64,000 nt of DNA from Acidisoma sp965199065 (GCF_965199065.1 NZ_CBDAQN010000003.1:2046001-2110000); one strand, 5' to 3'. Counted from the stretch's first letter, positions 8,833 to 18,036 are shown. The notes: generated from the letters alone by a model not told the origin. Numbers and translations are program-made.

Positions 8833-10001
8833 ACGAGACCACGGACCGGCTGCTGATGGCCGAGGCGCTCGCTCTGGCGCGCGCGGCTCTCGGCATCACG
8901 GCGCCCAATCCCGCCGTCGGCTGCGTGATCGCGTCGGGTGACCGCATCGTCGGGCGCGGCGCGACGCAGCCGGGCGGCCGGCCGCATGCCGAGGTCGTGG
9001 CTCTCGCCAATGCGGGCGAGGCGGCGCGCGGCGCTACCGCCTACGTCACGCTCGAACCCTGCGCGCATCACGGGCGCACGCCGCCCTGCGCCGATGCGCT
9101 GATCGCGGCAGGCGTGGTGCGGGTGGTCGTCGCCCATGCGCATGACCCCGATCCGCGCGTCCAGGGGCGCGGCATCGCCCGGCTGCGGGCTGCCGGCCTT
9201 CAGGTCGAGACCGGCCTCATGGCCGAGGAAGCCGCCGCCATCCTCGCCGGTTTTGTGAAAAGCGTGACGCAGGGGCTGCCCTGGGTGACGCTGAAGCTCG
9301 GGGTGACGCTCGACGGCTGCATCGCCACCAGAACCGGTGAGAGCCGCTGGATCACCGGCCCGGCGGCGCGCGGCGTGGTCCAGCAGATGCGCGCGGAGCA
9401 TGACGCCATCCTCGTCGGCATCGGCACAGTTCTCGCCGACGATCCCGGTCTGCGTTGCGGGCTTCCCGGTCTGGGCGACCGCCCGCGCTGGCGCGTGGTG
9501 GCCGACAGCCAGCTCCGCACGCCGCTCGGCAGCCAGATCGTGCGGGCGGCGCGGACGCATGCTCTCATCCTGCTCGCAAGCCCCGATGCCCCGGCCGAGA
9601 CCGCGCGCTTGCTGCGTGAGGCGGGCGTCACCATTCTTCATACCCAGACCGAGCCGTCCGGACGTATCGATCTCGTCGCAGCCCTGAAACGATTGAGCGA
9701 AATCGGGTTGACGTCCATTCTGAGCGAGGGCGGCGGTCGCATGGCGGGCGCCCTGCTGAGAGCAGGTCTCGTGGATCGGCTGGCCTGGCACCGCGCCCCG
9801 TTGCTGCTGGGCGATGGCGGGCTGCCGGCGATAGAGGGCCTTGGCGTCGAAAGGCTGGCAGACGCATTTCGACTGCGTCTTTTGTCGCGGCAGGAGTATG
9901 CAGAGGACGTGCTGGAAACGTATGAACTTTTAACGCCTCCTCCTGAGCGTGAAATAGGCGCCGAACCCGTATCCGCCGTGTCTTCTGGAACCTCTGCATG
10001 A
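8829..10001 (+). CDS. ribD: Bifunctional riboflavin biosynthesis deaminase/reductase RibD
   Basis: This 390-residue enzyme deaminates and then reduces the pyrimidine intermediate after GTP opening in riboflavin synthesis. The N-terminal deaminase has the zinc site H53-A-E55 with C78 and C87 (PCAHHGRTPPC). The reductase domain occupies about residues 150-365, with LKLGVTLDG and SEGGG motifs. ATGA overlaps join it to PAP2 upstream and ribA downstream. No FMN riboswitch leader can exist directly before it, since the start lies inside the PAP2 gene. Confidence 0.95.
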   Translation: MNETTDRLLMAEALALARAALGITAPNPAVGCVIASGDRIVGRGATQPGGRPHAEVVALANAGEAARGATAYVTLEPCAHHGRTPPCADALIAAGVVRVVVAHAHDPDPRVQGRGIARLRAAGLQVETGLMAEEAAAILAGFVKSVTQGLPWVTLKLGVTLDGCIATRTGESRWITGPAARGVVQQMRAEHDAILVGIGTVLADDPGLRCGLPGLGDRPRWRVVADSQLRTPLGSQIVRAARTHALILLASPDAPAETARLLREAGVTILHTQTEPSGRIDLVAALKRLSEIGLTSILSEGGGRMAGALLRAGLVDRLAWHRAPLLLGDGGLPAIEGLGVERLADAFRLRLLSRQEYAEDVLETYELLTPPPEREIGAEPVSAVSSGTSA

Positions 10002-10678
10002 CCCATCTGCAGCCTATCCCTTCACCGACGGAGCCGATGCTGGACTGCCATCCCCGGATGCCCGTGATGATCCCGATCGGCCCTGCGGGCGTCCCTGCCG
10101 AGTTCGTCGGCTTCGACGGGCTGGATGGCCTCGAGCACGTCGCGATCCGCTTCGCCGGCCGCCACCCGGACGCGTCCCGCCCGGTTCTGGTGCGGCTGCA
10201 TTCCGAATGCCTCACCGGCGACATCTTCGCCTCGGCCCGCTGCGACTGCGGCCGGCAGCTGCATGAGGCGATCGAGCTGCTCTCGGAGGAGGGCGGCATC
10301 CTGCTCTATCTGCGGCAGGAGGGCCGCGGCATCGGCCTCTACGCCAAGCTCGACGCCTACCGGCTGCAGGACAAGGGCATCGACACCTACACCGCGAACC
10401 GCTGGCTGAACCTGCCGGAGGACGCCCGGAACTACACCGTCGGCGCGCGGATGCTGCAGGCGTTGGGCGTCGAGCGCATCCGGCTCATGACGAACAACCC
10501 GGACAAGGTGGCGCAGTTGACCGCCGCGGGCATCGACGTGGCCGAGGTCCGCCGCACCGGCGTTTATGTCACGGATGCGAACCGGGCCTATCTCCAGGCG
10601 AAGTTCGAGCACCGGCACATGATCGACCCGGCCGCCATCCTGCGCGGCGCAAGCCCCGGTGACGAGCCAGCGGAGTGA
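9998..10678 (+). CDS. ribA: GTP cyclohydrolase II
   Basis: This 226-residue stand-alone enzyme opens GTP to the first riboflavin precursor. Zinc ligands C71, C82 and C84 sit in HSECLTGD and RCDCG. The RQEGRGIGL loop, the catalytic tyrosine (KLDAY) and the catalytic arginine (PEDARNY) align with E. coli RibA residues Y105 and R128. It is not fused to RibB, unlike many bacterial versions. The C-terminal part (EVRRTGVYVTDANRAYLQAK) is somewhat divergent. It closes the coupled run that begins at dapA. ribE/ribH are not in the window. Confidence 0.9.
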   Translation: MTHLQPIPSPTEPMLDCHPRMPVMIPIGPAGVPAEFVGFDGLDGLEHVAIRFAGRHPDASRPVLVRLHSECLTGDIFASARCDCGRQLHEAIELLSEEGGILLYLRQEGRGIGLYAKLDAYRLQDKGIDTYTANRWLNLPEDARNYTVGARMLQALGVERIRLMTNNPDKVAQLTAAGIDVAEVRRTGVYVTDANRAYLQAKFEHRHMIDPAAILRGASPGDEPAE

Positions 10679-10783
10679 TCTCCGGGCGCAAATAGGCAAG
10701 CCGCGGGTCGCATCCATCCGCACAAGGCCGTCGGCCAACGCGCATCCTGCGCCGCCTGCCCGTCTACCCCGAAGAAAGTCCCC

Positions 10784-11668
10784 ATGGCCCCGCCATCCAG
10801 CCTTCAGCCGCAATACATTTTGACGATCGCATCGCCCGACCGGCCGGGCATCGTCGCCGCGGTGACCTCGTTCCTGTTCGAGGCCGGAGGCAACATCCTC
10901 GAGGCCCAGCAGTTCGACGATCTGCAGAGCAGCCGCTTCTTCATGCGCGTGGTCTTCGTGGCCGAGGCGGCTGAGACCGCCGCCTATGCCGAGCAGTTCC
11001 GCGCCCGGTTCGCCCCCATCGCCGAGCGGTTCGGCATGGAGTGGGCGCTCCGCGACCGGCGGGAAAAACGGCGGGTGATGATCCTCGTCTCGAAGTTCGA
11101 TCATTGCATGGTCGATCTCCTTTACCGCTGGCGGATCGGCGAGTTGCCTATGGACATCACCGCCATCGTCGCCAACCACCCGCGCGAGACCTACGCCAAC
11201 GTCGACTTCTCCGGCCTGCGCTTCCACCATCTGCCGATGACGCGCCAGACCAAGATGGAGCAGGAGGCCGAGCTTTGGGATCTGGTGCGGGCGACGGATA
11301 CGGATCTCGTCGTGCTCGCCCGCTACATGCAGGTGCTCTCGGACGGGCTGACGGCCAAGCTGAGTGGCCGATGCATCAACATCCACCACTCGTTCCTGCC
11401 GGGCTTCAAGGGCGCCAAGCCCTACCACCAGGCGTATGAGCGCGGGGTGAAGCTGATCGGCGCCACCGCCCACTACGTCACCAGCGATCTCGATGAAGGT
11501 CCGATCATCGAGCAGGACGTCGAGCGGATCAGCCACGCCGACACGCCCGAAAGTCTGGTGCGCAAGGGCCGCGACATCGAGCGGCGGGTGCTGGCCCGCG
11601 CCGTCCGCTACCACCTCGACGGGCGCGTCATCCTCAACGGCGGCAAGACCGTCGTCTTCACGGAATAG
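10784..11668 (+). CDS. purU: Formyltetrahydrofolate deformylase
   Basis: This 294-residue enzyme hydrolyses 10-formyl-tetrahydrofolate to formate and tetrahydrofolate. An N-terminal ACT domain (about residues 10-90, starting ILTIASPDRPGIVAAV) is followed by a formyltransferase-like domain. That domain has NHP (131-133), IHHSFLPGFKGAKPY (200-214) and the catalytic aspartate region TSDLDEGPI (233-241). A 105-base gap separates it from ribA, so it may have its own promoter. folD starts five bases after its stop, making a one-carbon (C1) metabolism pair. Confidence 0.94.
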   Translation: MAPPSSLQPQYILTIASPDRPGIVAAVTSFLFEAGGNILEAQQFDDLQSSRFFMRVVFVAEAAETAAYAEQFRARFAPIAERFGMEWALRDRREKRRVMILVSKFDHCMVDLLYRWRIGELPMDITAIVANHPRETYANVDFSGLRFHHLPMTRQTKMEQEAELWDLVRATDTDLVVLARYMQVLSDGLTAKLSGRCINIHHSFLPGFKGAKPYHQAYERGVKLIGATAHYVTSDLDEGPIIEQDVERISHADTPESLVRKGRDIERRVLARAVRYHLDGRVILNGGKTVVFTE

Positions 11669-11673
11669 AGGCG

Positions 11674-12537
11674 ATGACGGCACGGATCATCGACGGCCGG
11701 GCCTTCGCGGCCGGCATTCTGGCCGAGGTCGCGACGGAGACGGCGGCATTGGCCGCCATGGGCATCGTGCCGGGGCTGGCCGTGGTGCTGGTAGGCGAGG
11801 ACGCCGCGAGCCAGGTCTATGTGCGCAACAAGGCGCGCAGGACGAAAGAGGCCGGCATGGCCTCGTTCGAGTATCGTCTCCCGGAGGATACCGCCGAGAC
11901 GGCGCTGCTGGCGTTGGTGGCCGAGCTGAACGACGATCCCGCGGTGCATGGCATTCTGGTGCAGCTGCCGCTGCCGGGACACATCGACACCGCGCGTGTT
12001 CTCGATGCTGTCTCGCCGGACAAGGACGTGGACGGTTTCCATGTCATCAACGCCGGGCGGCTGGCGGCGGGCCTGCCCGGCCTCGTGCCCTGCACGCCTT
12101 TGGGCTGTCTGCTCATGCTGAAGGCGGAACTCGGCGACCTTTCCGGCGCGCGCGCCGTGGTTCTCGGCCGTTCCAACATCGTCGGCAAGCCGATGGCGGC
12201 GCTGCTGCTGCGGGAGAGCTGCACGGTTACCATCGCGCATTCCCGCACCCGAAACTTCCCCGACGAGTGCCGGCGGGCCGACATTCTGGTGGCGGCAGTC
12301 GGTCAACCCGAGCTGGTGCGCGGCGACTGGATCAAGCCGGGCGCGACGGTCCTCGATGTCGGCATCAACCGGGTCGCCACCGAGGGCAACAATACGCGGT
12401 TGGTCGGCGACGTGGCCTTTGCCGAGGCGCTCACGGTTGCCGGACGCATCACGCCGGTGCCGGGCGGTGTCGGGCCGATGACGATCGCCTGTCTGCTGCG
12501 GAACACGCTGACCGCGGCGAGACGTTCAGCGCGCTAG
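11674..12537 (+). CDS. folD: Methylenetetrahydrofolate dehydrogenase/cyclohydrolase
   Basis: This 287-residue bifunctional enzyme interconverts methylene-, methenyl- and 10-formyl-tetrahydrofolate. Family signatures are the catalytic lysine in YVRNKARR (about K54), QLPLPGHID, GRSNIVGKPMAALL and PGGVGPMTIA. It follows purU by five bases, so the two probably adjust the 10-formyl-THF pool together. Its 3' end overlaps the last 12 bases of the convergent transporter gene. Confidence 0.95.
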   Translation: MTARIIDGRAFAAGILAEVATETAALAAMGIVPGLAVVLVGEDAASQVYVRNKARRTKEAGMASFEYRLPEDTAETALLALVAELNDDPAVHGILVQLPLPGHIDTARVLDAVSPDKDVDGFHVINAGRLAAGLPGLVPCTPLGCLLMLKAELGDLSGARAVVLGRSNIVGKPMAALLLRESCTVTIAHSRTRNFPDECRRADILVAAVGQPELVRGDWIKPGATVLDVGINRVATEGNNTRLVGDVAFAEALTVAGRITPVPGGVGPMTIACLLRNTLTAARRSAR

Positions 12538-13776
12538 CAATCCCGCCAGAGCCAGCAGCAGGGCCGGCGGCATGACGATGGCGCCGCGCGCGAGGAAGGC
12601 GGCGAACGTCACGTCCTCGCCCTCCCGGCGGATCGCCGTCAGCCACAGGATCGTCGCCAGCGAGCCCGTAATCGACAAATTTGGCCCCAGATCGACCCCC
12701 ACCAGAAGGGCGTCGGTCACCGTCCGAGGCAGATGTGCGGTGGTGACGGTGGAACTCGCGATGAGCCCCGCCGGCAGGTTGTTCATGATGTTGCAGACCA
12801 GCGCGATCACGATGCCCGCGCCCCAGGCCGTGGCCTGCGCCGCGTGCTGCGCCTCCGCGTGCATCCGGTTCGCGAGCAGCGTCAGCACGCCGGTGTGACG
12901 CAGACCCTCGACCAGCACGAACAGGCCCGCGACCAGGGGCAGCACCAGCCAGGAGATGCCCTGCAGCGTCTCCCACGGCGCCTCGCGCTTGCGCCACAGA
13001 ACGAAGATGGCGGTGGCCCCGCCCGCCAGCGCCGTCGGCAGACCGAGCTGGACGTCAGCCGCTGACGCCGCGAGCAGCACGATTGCGGTCACGCCGATCC
13101 CGATCGCCGCCGCCAAGCCGCCTCGGGAAAGCTCCGGCTGTTCGACTTCGGCGTCGACGCTCCCGGACAGGTGGCGCCGCTCGATCACCAGCAACGCGCC
13201 GAGTGTCGCACCGATCGAGAGCACCGACGGCAACAGGAAATGACCGAGCCAAAGCCCCAGCGGCGGCATGTGATTGCCGTACAGCACGAGGTTGGCGGGG
13301 TTGGAGATCGGCAGCAGAAAGCTCGCCGCATTCGCGATGAACGCGCAGACGAAGAGGTAGGGCAGCGGATTGGCCTGCGCCCGCTTGGCGGCGGCAAAGA
13401 CTGCCGGCGTCATCACCACCGCGGTCGCGTCGTTCGACAGGAAGGCGGTCACCACGGTGCCGACCGCGTAGATGAGCAGAAACAGCCGTCGCGCGGACCC
13501 ACCGGATCGGCGCACGGCGAAGGCGGCCAGCCAGTCGAACAGGCCCTCGCGCCGGGCGACCTCGCTCAGCAGCATCATGCCGGTGAGGAACAGGTAGACG
13601 TCGGTTCCGCGTCCGACGGCCTGGAGCGCGTTCCGCCACGGCAGAAGGCCCGCGACGACGAGGAGCACCGCGCCACTGACGGCCCAAACCGCTTCGGGCA
13701 GCCGCCATGGGCGAATGATGACGCCGGCTGTCGCCACCAGCACGACGAGCCACGTCAGTGCATGGCTCAGCGCCAT
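12526..13776 (-). CDS. ArsB-type/ion-transporter-superfamily membrane permease
   Basis: This 416-residue protein has about 11-12 hydrophobic segments and belongs to the ion transporter superfamily. Segments such as GRGTDVYLFLTGMMLLSE, TAFLSNDATAVVMTP and ISNPANLVLYG resemble ArsB arsenite efflux permeases, with PNLSITGSLATILWL near the C-terminus. No arsR, arsC or arsA lies beside it, so arsenite as substrate is unproven and an organic-anion role is possible. Its neighbours are the sulfite reductase genes on the same strand and folD convergently, with a 12-base 3' overlap. Confidence 0.75.
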   Translation of the reverse strand: MALSHALTWLVVLVATAGVIIRPWRLPEAVWAVSGAVLLVVAGLLPWRNALQAVGRGTDVYLFLTGMMLLSEVARREGLFDWLAAFAVRRSGGSARRLFLLIYAVGTVVTAFLSNDATAVVMTPAVFAAAKRAQANPLPYLFVCAFIANAASFLLPISNPANLVLYGNHMPPLGLWLGHFLLPSVLSIGATLGALLVIERRHLSGSVDAEVEQPELSRGGLAAAIGIGVTAIVLLAASAADVQLGLPTALAGGATAIFVLWRKREAPWETLQGISWLVLPLVAGLFVLVEGLRHTGVLTLLANRMHAEAQHAAQATAWGAGIVIALVCNIMNNLPAGLIASSTVTTAHLPRTVTDALLVGVDLGPNLSITGSLATILWLTAIRREGEDVTFAAFLARGAIVMPPALLLALAGLLAR

Positions 13777-13790
13777 CCTCGGGCGTGAAC

Positions 13791-15515
13791 TTAAGCCGCG
13801 ACATCCTGATGGAAGGTGTTGCCCGCCGTCGTTGCCGCAACATGCCCGGTGCGGATCACGAAATCGCCGAAACGCTCGCCTGGCTGGCGCTGCCCGGCGT
13901 AGTCGCGGAACAATGGCCCAAGTGCCGCTACAATGGCGTCCTGCCCGACATCGGCCCGGTACAGCTTGTTCAGCCGGTCCCCGTTGAAGCTGCCGCCGAG
14001 GTAGAGGTTGTACGTCCCCGGACCGCGACCGACAAAGGCGATCTCGGCGAGATAGGGCCGCGCGCAGCCATTGGGGCAGCCCGTCATGCGGATGACGATC
14101 TCGTCCTCCCGCAGACCCGCGCCCGCGAGTTCACCTTCGAGCACCGTCAGCAACTCGGGCATGTAACGCTCGCTTTCGGCAAGGGCGAGCCCGCAGGTCG
14201 GTAGTGCCACGCAGGCCATGGCGTTGCGGCGAAGGCCGGTATCGGCCGTGGTCGCCATGTCATGCTCGGCGAGCAGCGCCTCGACCACCGGCTTCTGCGC
14301 GGCCGAAATGTTGGCGATGGTGAGGTTCTGGTTCGGCGTCAGGATGATGACGCCGCCATCCAGCATCCGGGCGATCGCGCGCATGCCGCTCTGGATGCGC
14401 TTCGTGGTCCAGTCCTTGATGCGCCCGCTCTCGATGAACAGCGTCACATGCCATGCGCCGTTATCGCCCTCGACCCAGCCGTAGCGGTCCCCGCGCCCGG
14501 TAAAGACCGGCACATGCGCCAGCCCGAGCGTGTAACCCAGCCGCTGCTCGACCTCGCGCCTGAACCAGTCGATCCCGTGCGTCTCGATCGTGTATTTGAG
14601 CCGCGCATGCTTCCGCACCGAGCGGTCGCCATAGTCGCGCTGCACGATCAGGACCTTCTCCGCCACATCGACCGCCTGTTCGGGCGTGCAGGAGCCAAGA
14701 TGGTCCGCGGTGCGTGGGAAGGTATCGGTCTCACCGTGGGTCATGCCCATGCCGCCGCCGACCAGCACGTCCCAGCCGATGATCTGCTCGTCTTGAAGGA
14801 TGGCCACGAAGGAGAGGTCGTGGGCGTAGACATCGACATCGTTCTGCGGCGGAACGGCGACCGTGATCTTGAACTTTCGCGGCAGGTAGGTGCGGCCATA
14901 GATCGGCTCGTCTTCCTCACCCGCGTCACGCGACGTATCGACGACGTTTTCGCCGTCGACCCAGATCTCGTGATAGGCGGTGGTGCGCGGCGAGAGGTGG
15001 TCGCTGAGATCCTCGGCCAGCTTCAGCGCCGCCGCATGCTGCGCCGTCTCATACGGGTTGACCGCGCACATCACGTTGCGGTTCACGTCCCCGCAGGCGG
15101 CCAGCGTGTCCAGCAGCGCCTTGTTGATGCTGTTGATGGCCGGCCGCAGGTTGCTCTTGATGATGCCGTGGAACTGGATCGCCTGTCGCGTCGTGATGCG
15201 CAGCGTGCCGTTGGCGCGTTCCTCGGCGATGTCGTCCAGCGCCAGCCACTGCGCCGGCGTCATCTGCCCGCCGGGCACCCGCACGCGGGCCATGAAGCTG
15301 AACGCCTTCTCCATTTTCTTCCGGCCGCGCTCGGGCCTAAGGTCGCGGTCGTCCTGCTGATAGATGCCGTGGAACTTCGTGAGCTGGGTGTCGTCCTCGT
15401 CGAGCTGGCCGGTGATGACCTCGCCCAGGCCCTCGGCGATGCCGCCGCGCAGGCCGTGGCTCTCGGCCTTGATGTGCTCGTTGCGGGATAGCTTCTTCTC
15501 TGATGTGTCCGACAC
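13791..15515 (-). CDS. cysI: Assimilatory sulfite reductase hemoprotein beta subunit
   Basis: This 574-residue sirohaem/[4Fe-4S] enzyme reduces sulfite to sulfide for cysteine synthesis. The cluster ligands are C435, C441, C480 and C484 (CX5C, then CX3C in GCPNGC), and two ferredoxin-like repeat halves are present. The start is GTG at 15515 with a GAGGGG ribosome-binding site about eight bases upstream. It lies 12 bases downstream of cysJ. It forms the NADPH-dependent complex with CysJ and depends on the sirohaem-pathway gene at the head of the operon. Confidence 0.95.
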   Translation of the reverse strand: MSDTSEKKLSRNEHIKAESHGLRGGIAEGLGEVITGQLDEDDTQLTKFHGIYQQDDRDLRPERGRKKMEKAFSFMARVRVPGGQMTPAQWLALDDIAEERANGTLRITTRQAIQFHGIIKSNLRPAINSINKALLDTLAACGDVNRNVMCAVNPYETAQHAAALKLAEDLSDHLSPRTTAYHEIWVDGENVVDTSRDAGEEDEPIYGRTYLPRKFKITVAVPPQNDVDVYAHDLSFVAILQDEQIIGWDVLVGGGMGMTHGETDTFPRTADHLGSCTPEQAVDVAEKVLIVQRDYGDRSVRKHARLKYTIETHGIDWFRREVEQRLGYTLGLAHVPVFTGRGDRYGWVEGDNGAWHVTLFIESGRIKDWTTKRIQSGMRAIARMLDGGVIILTPNQNLTIANISAAQKPVVEALLAEHDMATTADTGLRRNAMACVALPTCGLALAESERYMPELLTVLEGELAGAGLREDEIVIRMTGCPNGCARPYLAEIAFVGRGPGTYNLYLGGSFNGDRLNKLYRADVGQDAIVAALGPLFRDYAGQRQPGERFGDFVIRTGHVAATTAGNTFHQDVAA

Positions 15516-15527
15516 GTCAAAAACCCC

Positions 15528-17351
15528 TCAATACACATCACGCAAATAGCGGCCATCGCGGCGCATCTCGTCGAGCTTGGCCGCCGCGGCACTCTCTTCA
15601 AGGCCAGCCTGATCGGCGATGACGCGCACCAGCGCCGTGTTCACGTCTTTGGCCATCGCATTGGCGTCGCCGCAGACGTAGACGGCGGCACCATCTTGGA
15701 TCCAGGCGAAGAGTTCGCGCCGCTGCTCCCAGATCCGGTGCTGGACGTAGACCTTCTCGCGCTGGTCGCGGGAGAAGGCGGTGTCGATCCGGGTCAGCAG
15801 CCCGCTGTTCTTCCAGTCCTGCCATTCGAGCTGGTACAGGAAGTCGTGGGTGAAGTGGCGGTTGCCGAAGAACAGCCAGTTCCGTCCCGTGGCGCCCGTC
15901 GCCTCGCGCTGCTGCATGAAGGCGCGGAACGGCGCGACGCCCGTCCCCGGCCCGATCATGATGACCGCGCGATCCGGGTCGGCGGGCAGGCGGAAATGCG
16001 GGTTCGGCTTGAGATAGACCTTTACCGTCCCCCCGGCTTTACGGCGCTCGGCCATATCGACCGAGGCGACACCGGTCCGGCGGCGGCCGTGCGTCTCATA
16101 CCGCACGGCGGAGATGAGCAGATGCGCCTCATCCTCGGCGAAGGCCCGGCTCGAGGCGATCGAATAGAGCCGGCCGGGCAGGGGCCGCAGCAGGCCCGTG
16201 AGCGTGGCGGCGTCGAGCTTCATCGGCGCGGTCTCGAACAGGTCGATCACCTGCCGGCCCGGCAGCCACTCCTTGAGCGCGTCAGGGTCCGCCGCCAGCG
16301 TCTTCAGCTCGTTGCTGTCGGCGAGCTTGGCGTAAGCCTCGATCTGCGGCCGGGTGAGCGTCGTGATGTCCTGCTCCCCGCTCAGCGTCGTGCGCACATC
16401 GTTGTCGCCCGAGAGCCCCGTGAGGGTGAGGATGTCCTCGACGAGCGATGGGTCGTTCTCCGGCACGATGCCGAGCGCGTCGCCCGGCTCATGGGCAAGG
16501 CCCGACCCCTCCAGCGACAGCTCGACATGGTAGGTCTCGGCCGATGAGCCGCTGCCGTTGAGGTTGATGAGTTCGTTGATCGACGCCTCGAAGGGACGGT
16601 GGCGGGTGTAGGCGGGTTCGGCGTCCTCATCGTCCTCATCGGCGGGCTGGGCCGCCACGCTGCGGGCGAAATCGACGTGGATGACGGCGCCCTCATCGGC
16701 CTCGGTCTCCTGTCTGAGGAGTTCGAGCGTCGACTTGATCCAGGCATTGGCGGGGGCGGCATAGTCGACATCGCACTCCACCATCGGTGCGAGGCGACGG
16801 CCGCCGAGGGCGGCGAACCGCTCGTCGAAGGTGTGGCCGGTGGAGCAGAAGTTGACATAGGCCCGGTCGCCGAGCGCCAGCACGCTGAAGCGCGTCTTGT
16901 CGAAGCGCGGCGCATCGGGGGCGAGGATGGCGTTGTAGAAGTCGGCGGCGCGTTGCGGCGGGTCGCCCTCGCCCCAGGTGCTGGCGATCATCAGCAGGTT
17001 CTCGGCCTTCGCCGCCTCGGCGACCGTGATGGTGCCGACATCCGCGGTGCGGGCGGCGAAGCCCATCTTCTGCGCCGCCTTTCTCGTCGACGCAGCCAGC
17101 GTCTCGGCGTTGCCGGATTCCGTCGCGAACAGGATCAGCAGCGGCGCCTTCTTGGCGGGCGGGGCGGCCGGGGCCACTGCCGCCTGGGTGCCCGATGTGG
17201 CGGCCTGGAAGCCAGCCAGAAACCCGCTCAGCCAGGCCCGTTGCTCGGGCGAGGTCTTGGTGATGACGCCGTTGAGCGCGGCGATCTCCTCGGGCCGGAA
17301 CGGGGCGGAGTTCGGCAACAGGGGCAGGCTTGGCATGGTGGAAACTGTCAC
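15528..17351 (-). CDS. cysJ: Sulfite reductase flavoprotein alpha subunit
   Basis: This 607-residue diflavin reductase moves electrons from NADPH through FAD and FMN to CysI. The order is a short N-terminal helix region; a flavodoxin domain (LLILFATESGNAETLA, about residues 70-215); an FAD domain with RLYSIASSR; and an NADPH domain with GPGTGVAPFRAF. It ends in the family-typical aromatic tail DVY. The GTG at 17351 overlaps the upstream stop (GTGA); ATG at 17336 is an alternative start. It sits between the precorrin-2 dehydrogenase gene and cysI. Confidence 0.95.
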   Translation of the reverse strand: MTVSTMPSLPLLPNSAPFRPEEIAALNGVITKTSPEQRAWLSGFLAGFQAATSGTQAAVAPAAPPAKKAPLLILFATESGNAETLAASTRKAAQKMGFAARTADVGTITVAEAAKAENLLMIASTWGEGDPPQRAADFYNAILAPDAPRFDKTRFSVLALGDRAYVNFCSTGHTFDERFAALGGRRLAPMVECDVDYAAPANAWIKSTLELLRQETEADEGAVIHVDFARSVAAQPADEDDEDAEPAYTRHRPFEASINELINLNGSGSSAETYHVELSLEGSGLAHEPGDALGIVPENDPSLVEDILTLTGLSGDNDVRTTLSGEQDITTLTRPQIEAYAKLADSNELKTLAADPDALKEWLPGRQVIDLFETAPMKLDAATLTGLLRPLPGRLYSIASSRAFAEDEAHLLISAVRYETHGRRRTGVASVDMAERRKAGGTVKVYLKPNPHFRLPADPDRAVIMIGPGTGVAPFRAFMQQREATGATGRNWLFFGNRHFTHDFLYQLEWQDWKNSGLLTRIDTAFSRDQREKVYVQHRIWEQRRELFAWIQDGAAVYVCGDANAMAKDVNTALVRVIADQAGLEESAAAAKLDEMRRDGRYLRDVY

Positions 17352-17938
17352 TCTCGGTGCGGCGCAGGCTCAGCGAGCCAGCCGTTCTGCTTCACAAAGG
17401 TCTCGGTCTTGGCTGCCAGCGCCGGCAGGTCGTCTCCGCCTTGGCGCCACTCATCCCGCTTATCGCCGAGCGCCTGCAGCCGGTCGGCCCATTCGGGACC
17501 GAATTCCTGCGCCAGATGCGCGCGAATGCGCTGAGCGAGGCCGGGGCTACGTCCTCCGGTGGAAACGGTCAGCAATAATGACCCACGCCGAAGTTCTGCG
17601 GTATTGTGGAAGAAGCAATGCTCCCGCCGGTCTTCGACATTGACCAGGACCTTGTGGCGCCTCGCCTGCGCGGCCAACGCGCCGGCCTTATCGTCCGGGA
17701 TGCCGACGACCCAGAGCACATCGATGGCGGCGAGGGCCGCGTCGTCGGGAACGCCGGACCGATAGCGGCTGCCGGCTTCGGCTTCCAGCGCCGGGTCGGG
17801 CTCGTCCACGTAGCAGATCGCCGAGGCGGCGCCGGCTTCCTGGAGCAGGCGCCAGCGCCGGAGGGCGGCGGAGCCGTGTCCGGCCAGGGCGACCGTCAGC
17901 GCCCGCGGGTCGAGGGAAACAGGGATCATGGGCGCCAT
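17348..17938 (-). CDS. Precorrin-2 dehydrogenase/sirohydrochlorin ferrochelatase (Met8/CysG N-terminal type)
   Basis: This 196-residue protein corresponds to the N-terminal half of CysG and to yeast Met8p, which convert precorrin-2 to sirohaem. The Rossmann glycine motif is present in divergent form (AGHGSAALRR). The catalytic aspartate aligns with VNVED, followed by the usual LLTVSTGGRSPGLAQRIR segment. The uroporphyrinogen methyltransferase half of CysG is absent and must be encoded elsewhere. It heads the cysJ-cysI operon, supplying the cofactor of CysI. Ferrochelatase activity is inferred from the family. Confidence 0.85.
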   Translation of the reverse strand: MAPMIPVSLDPRALTVALAGHGSAALRRWRLLQEAGAASAICYVDEPDPALEAEAGSRYRSGVPDDAALAAIDVLWVVGIPDDKAGALAAQARRHKVLVNVEDRREHCFFHNTAELRRGSLLLTVSTGGRSPGLAQRIRAHLAQEFGPEWADRLQALGDKRDEWRQGGDDLPALAAKTETFVKQNGWLAEPAPHRE

Positions 17939-18009
17939 AAAGGGGGTTTTGGCTTGGCCGACAAGACACGGACCAGGGAAGGAAAGTTTTTGCTTCTTTT
18001 TTCACAAAG

Positions 18010-18022
18010 AAGCGCGGCGCTT
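18010..18022 (-). terminator. Possible weak terminator after the alpha-E gene
   Basis: A five-base inverted repeat AAGCG/CGCTT with a three-base loop lies just past the alpha-E stop. Runs of T and A flank it on both sides (17989-18030). It could end the ATP-grasp/alpha-E transcript before the sulfite reduction operon on the same strand. The stem is short, so this is tentative. Confidence 0.35.
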
Positions 18023-18036
18023 TCTCTTTTGCAGCC

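Noticed and set aside
10022..11683. 553-codon minus-strand frame opposite ribA and purU
   Set aside because: It is antisense to two genes with intact catalytic residues and has no family features.
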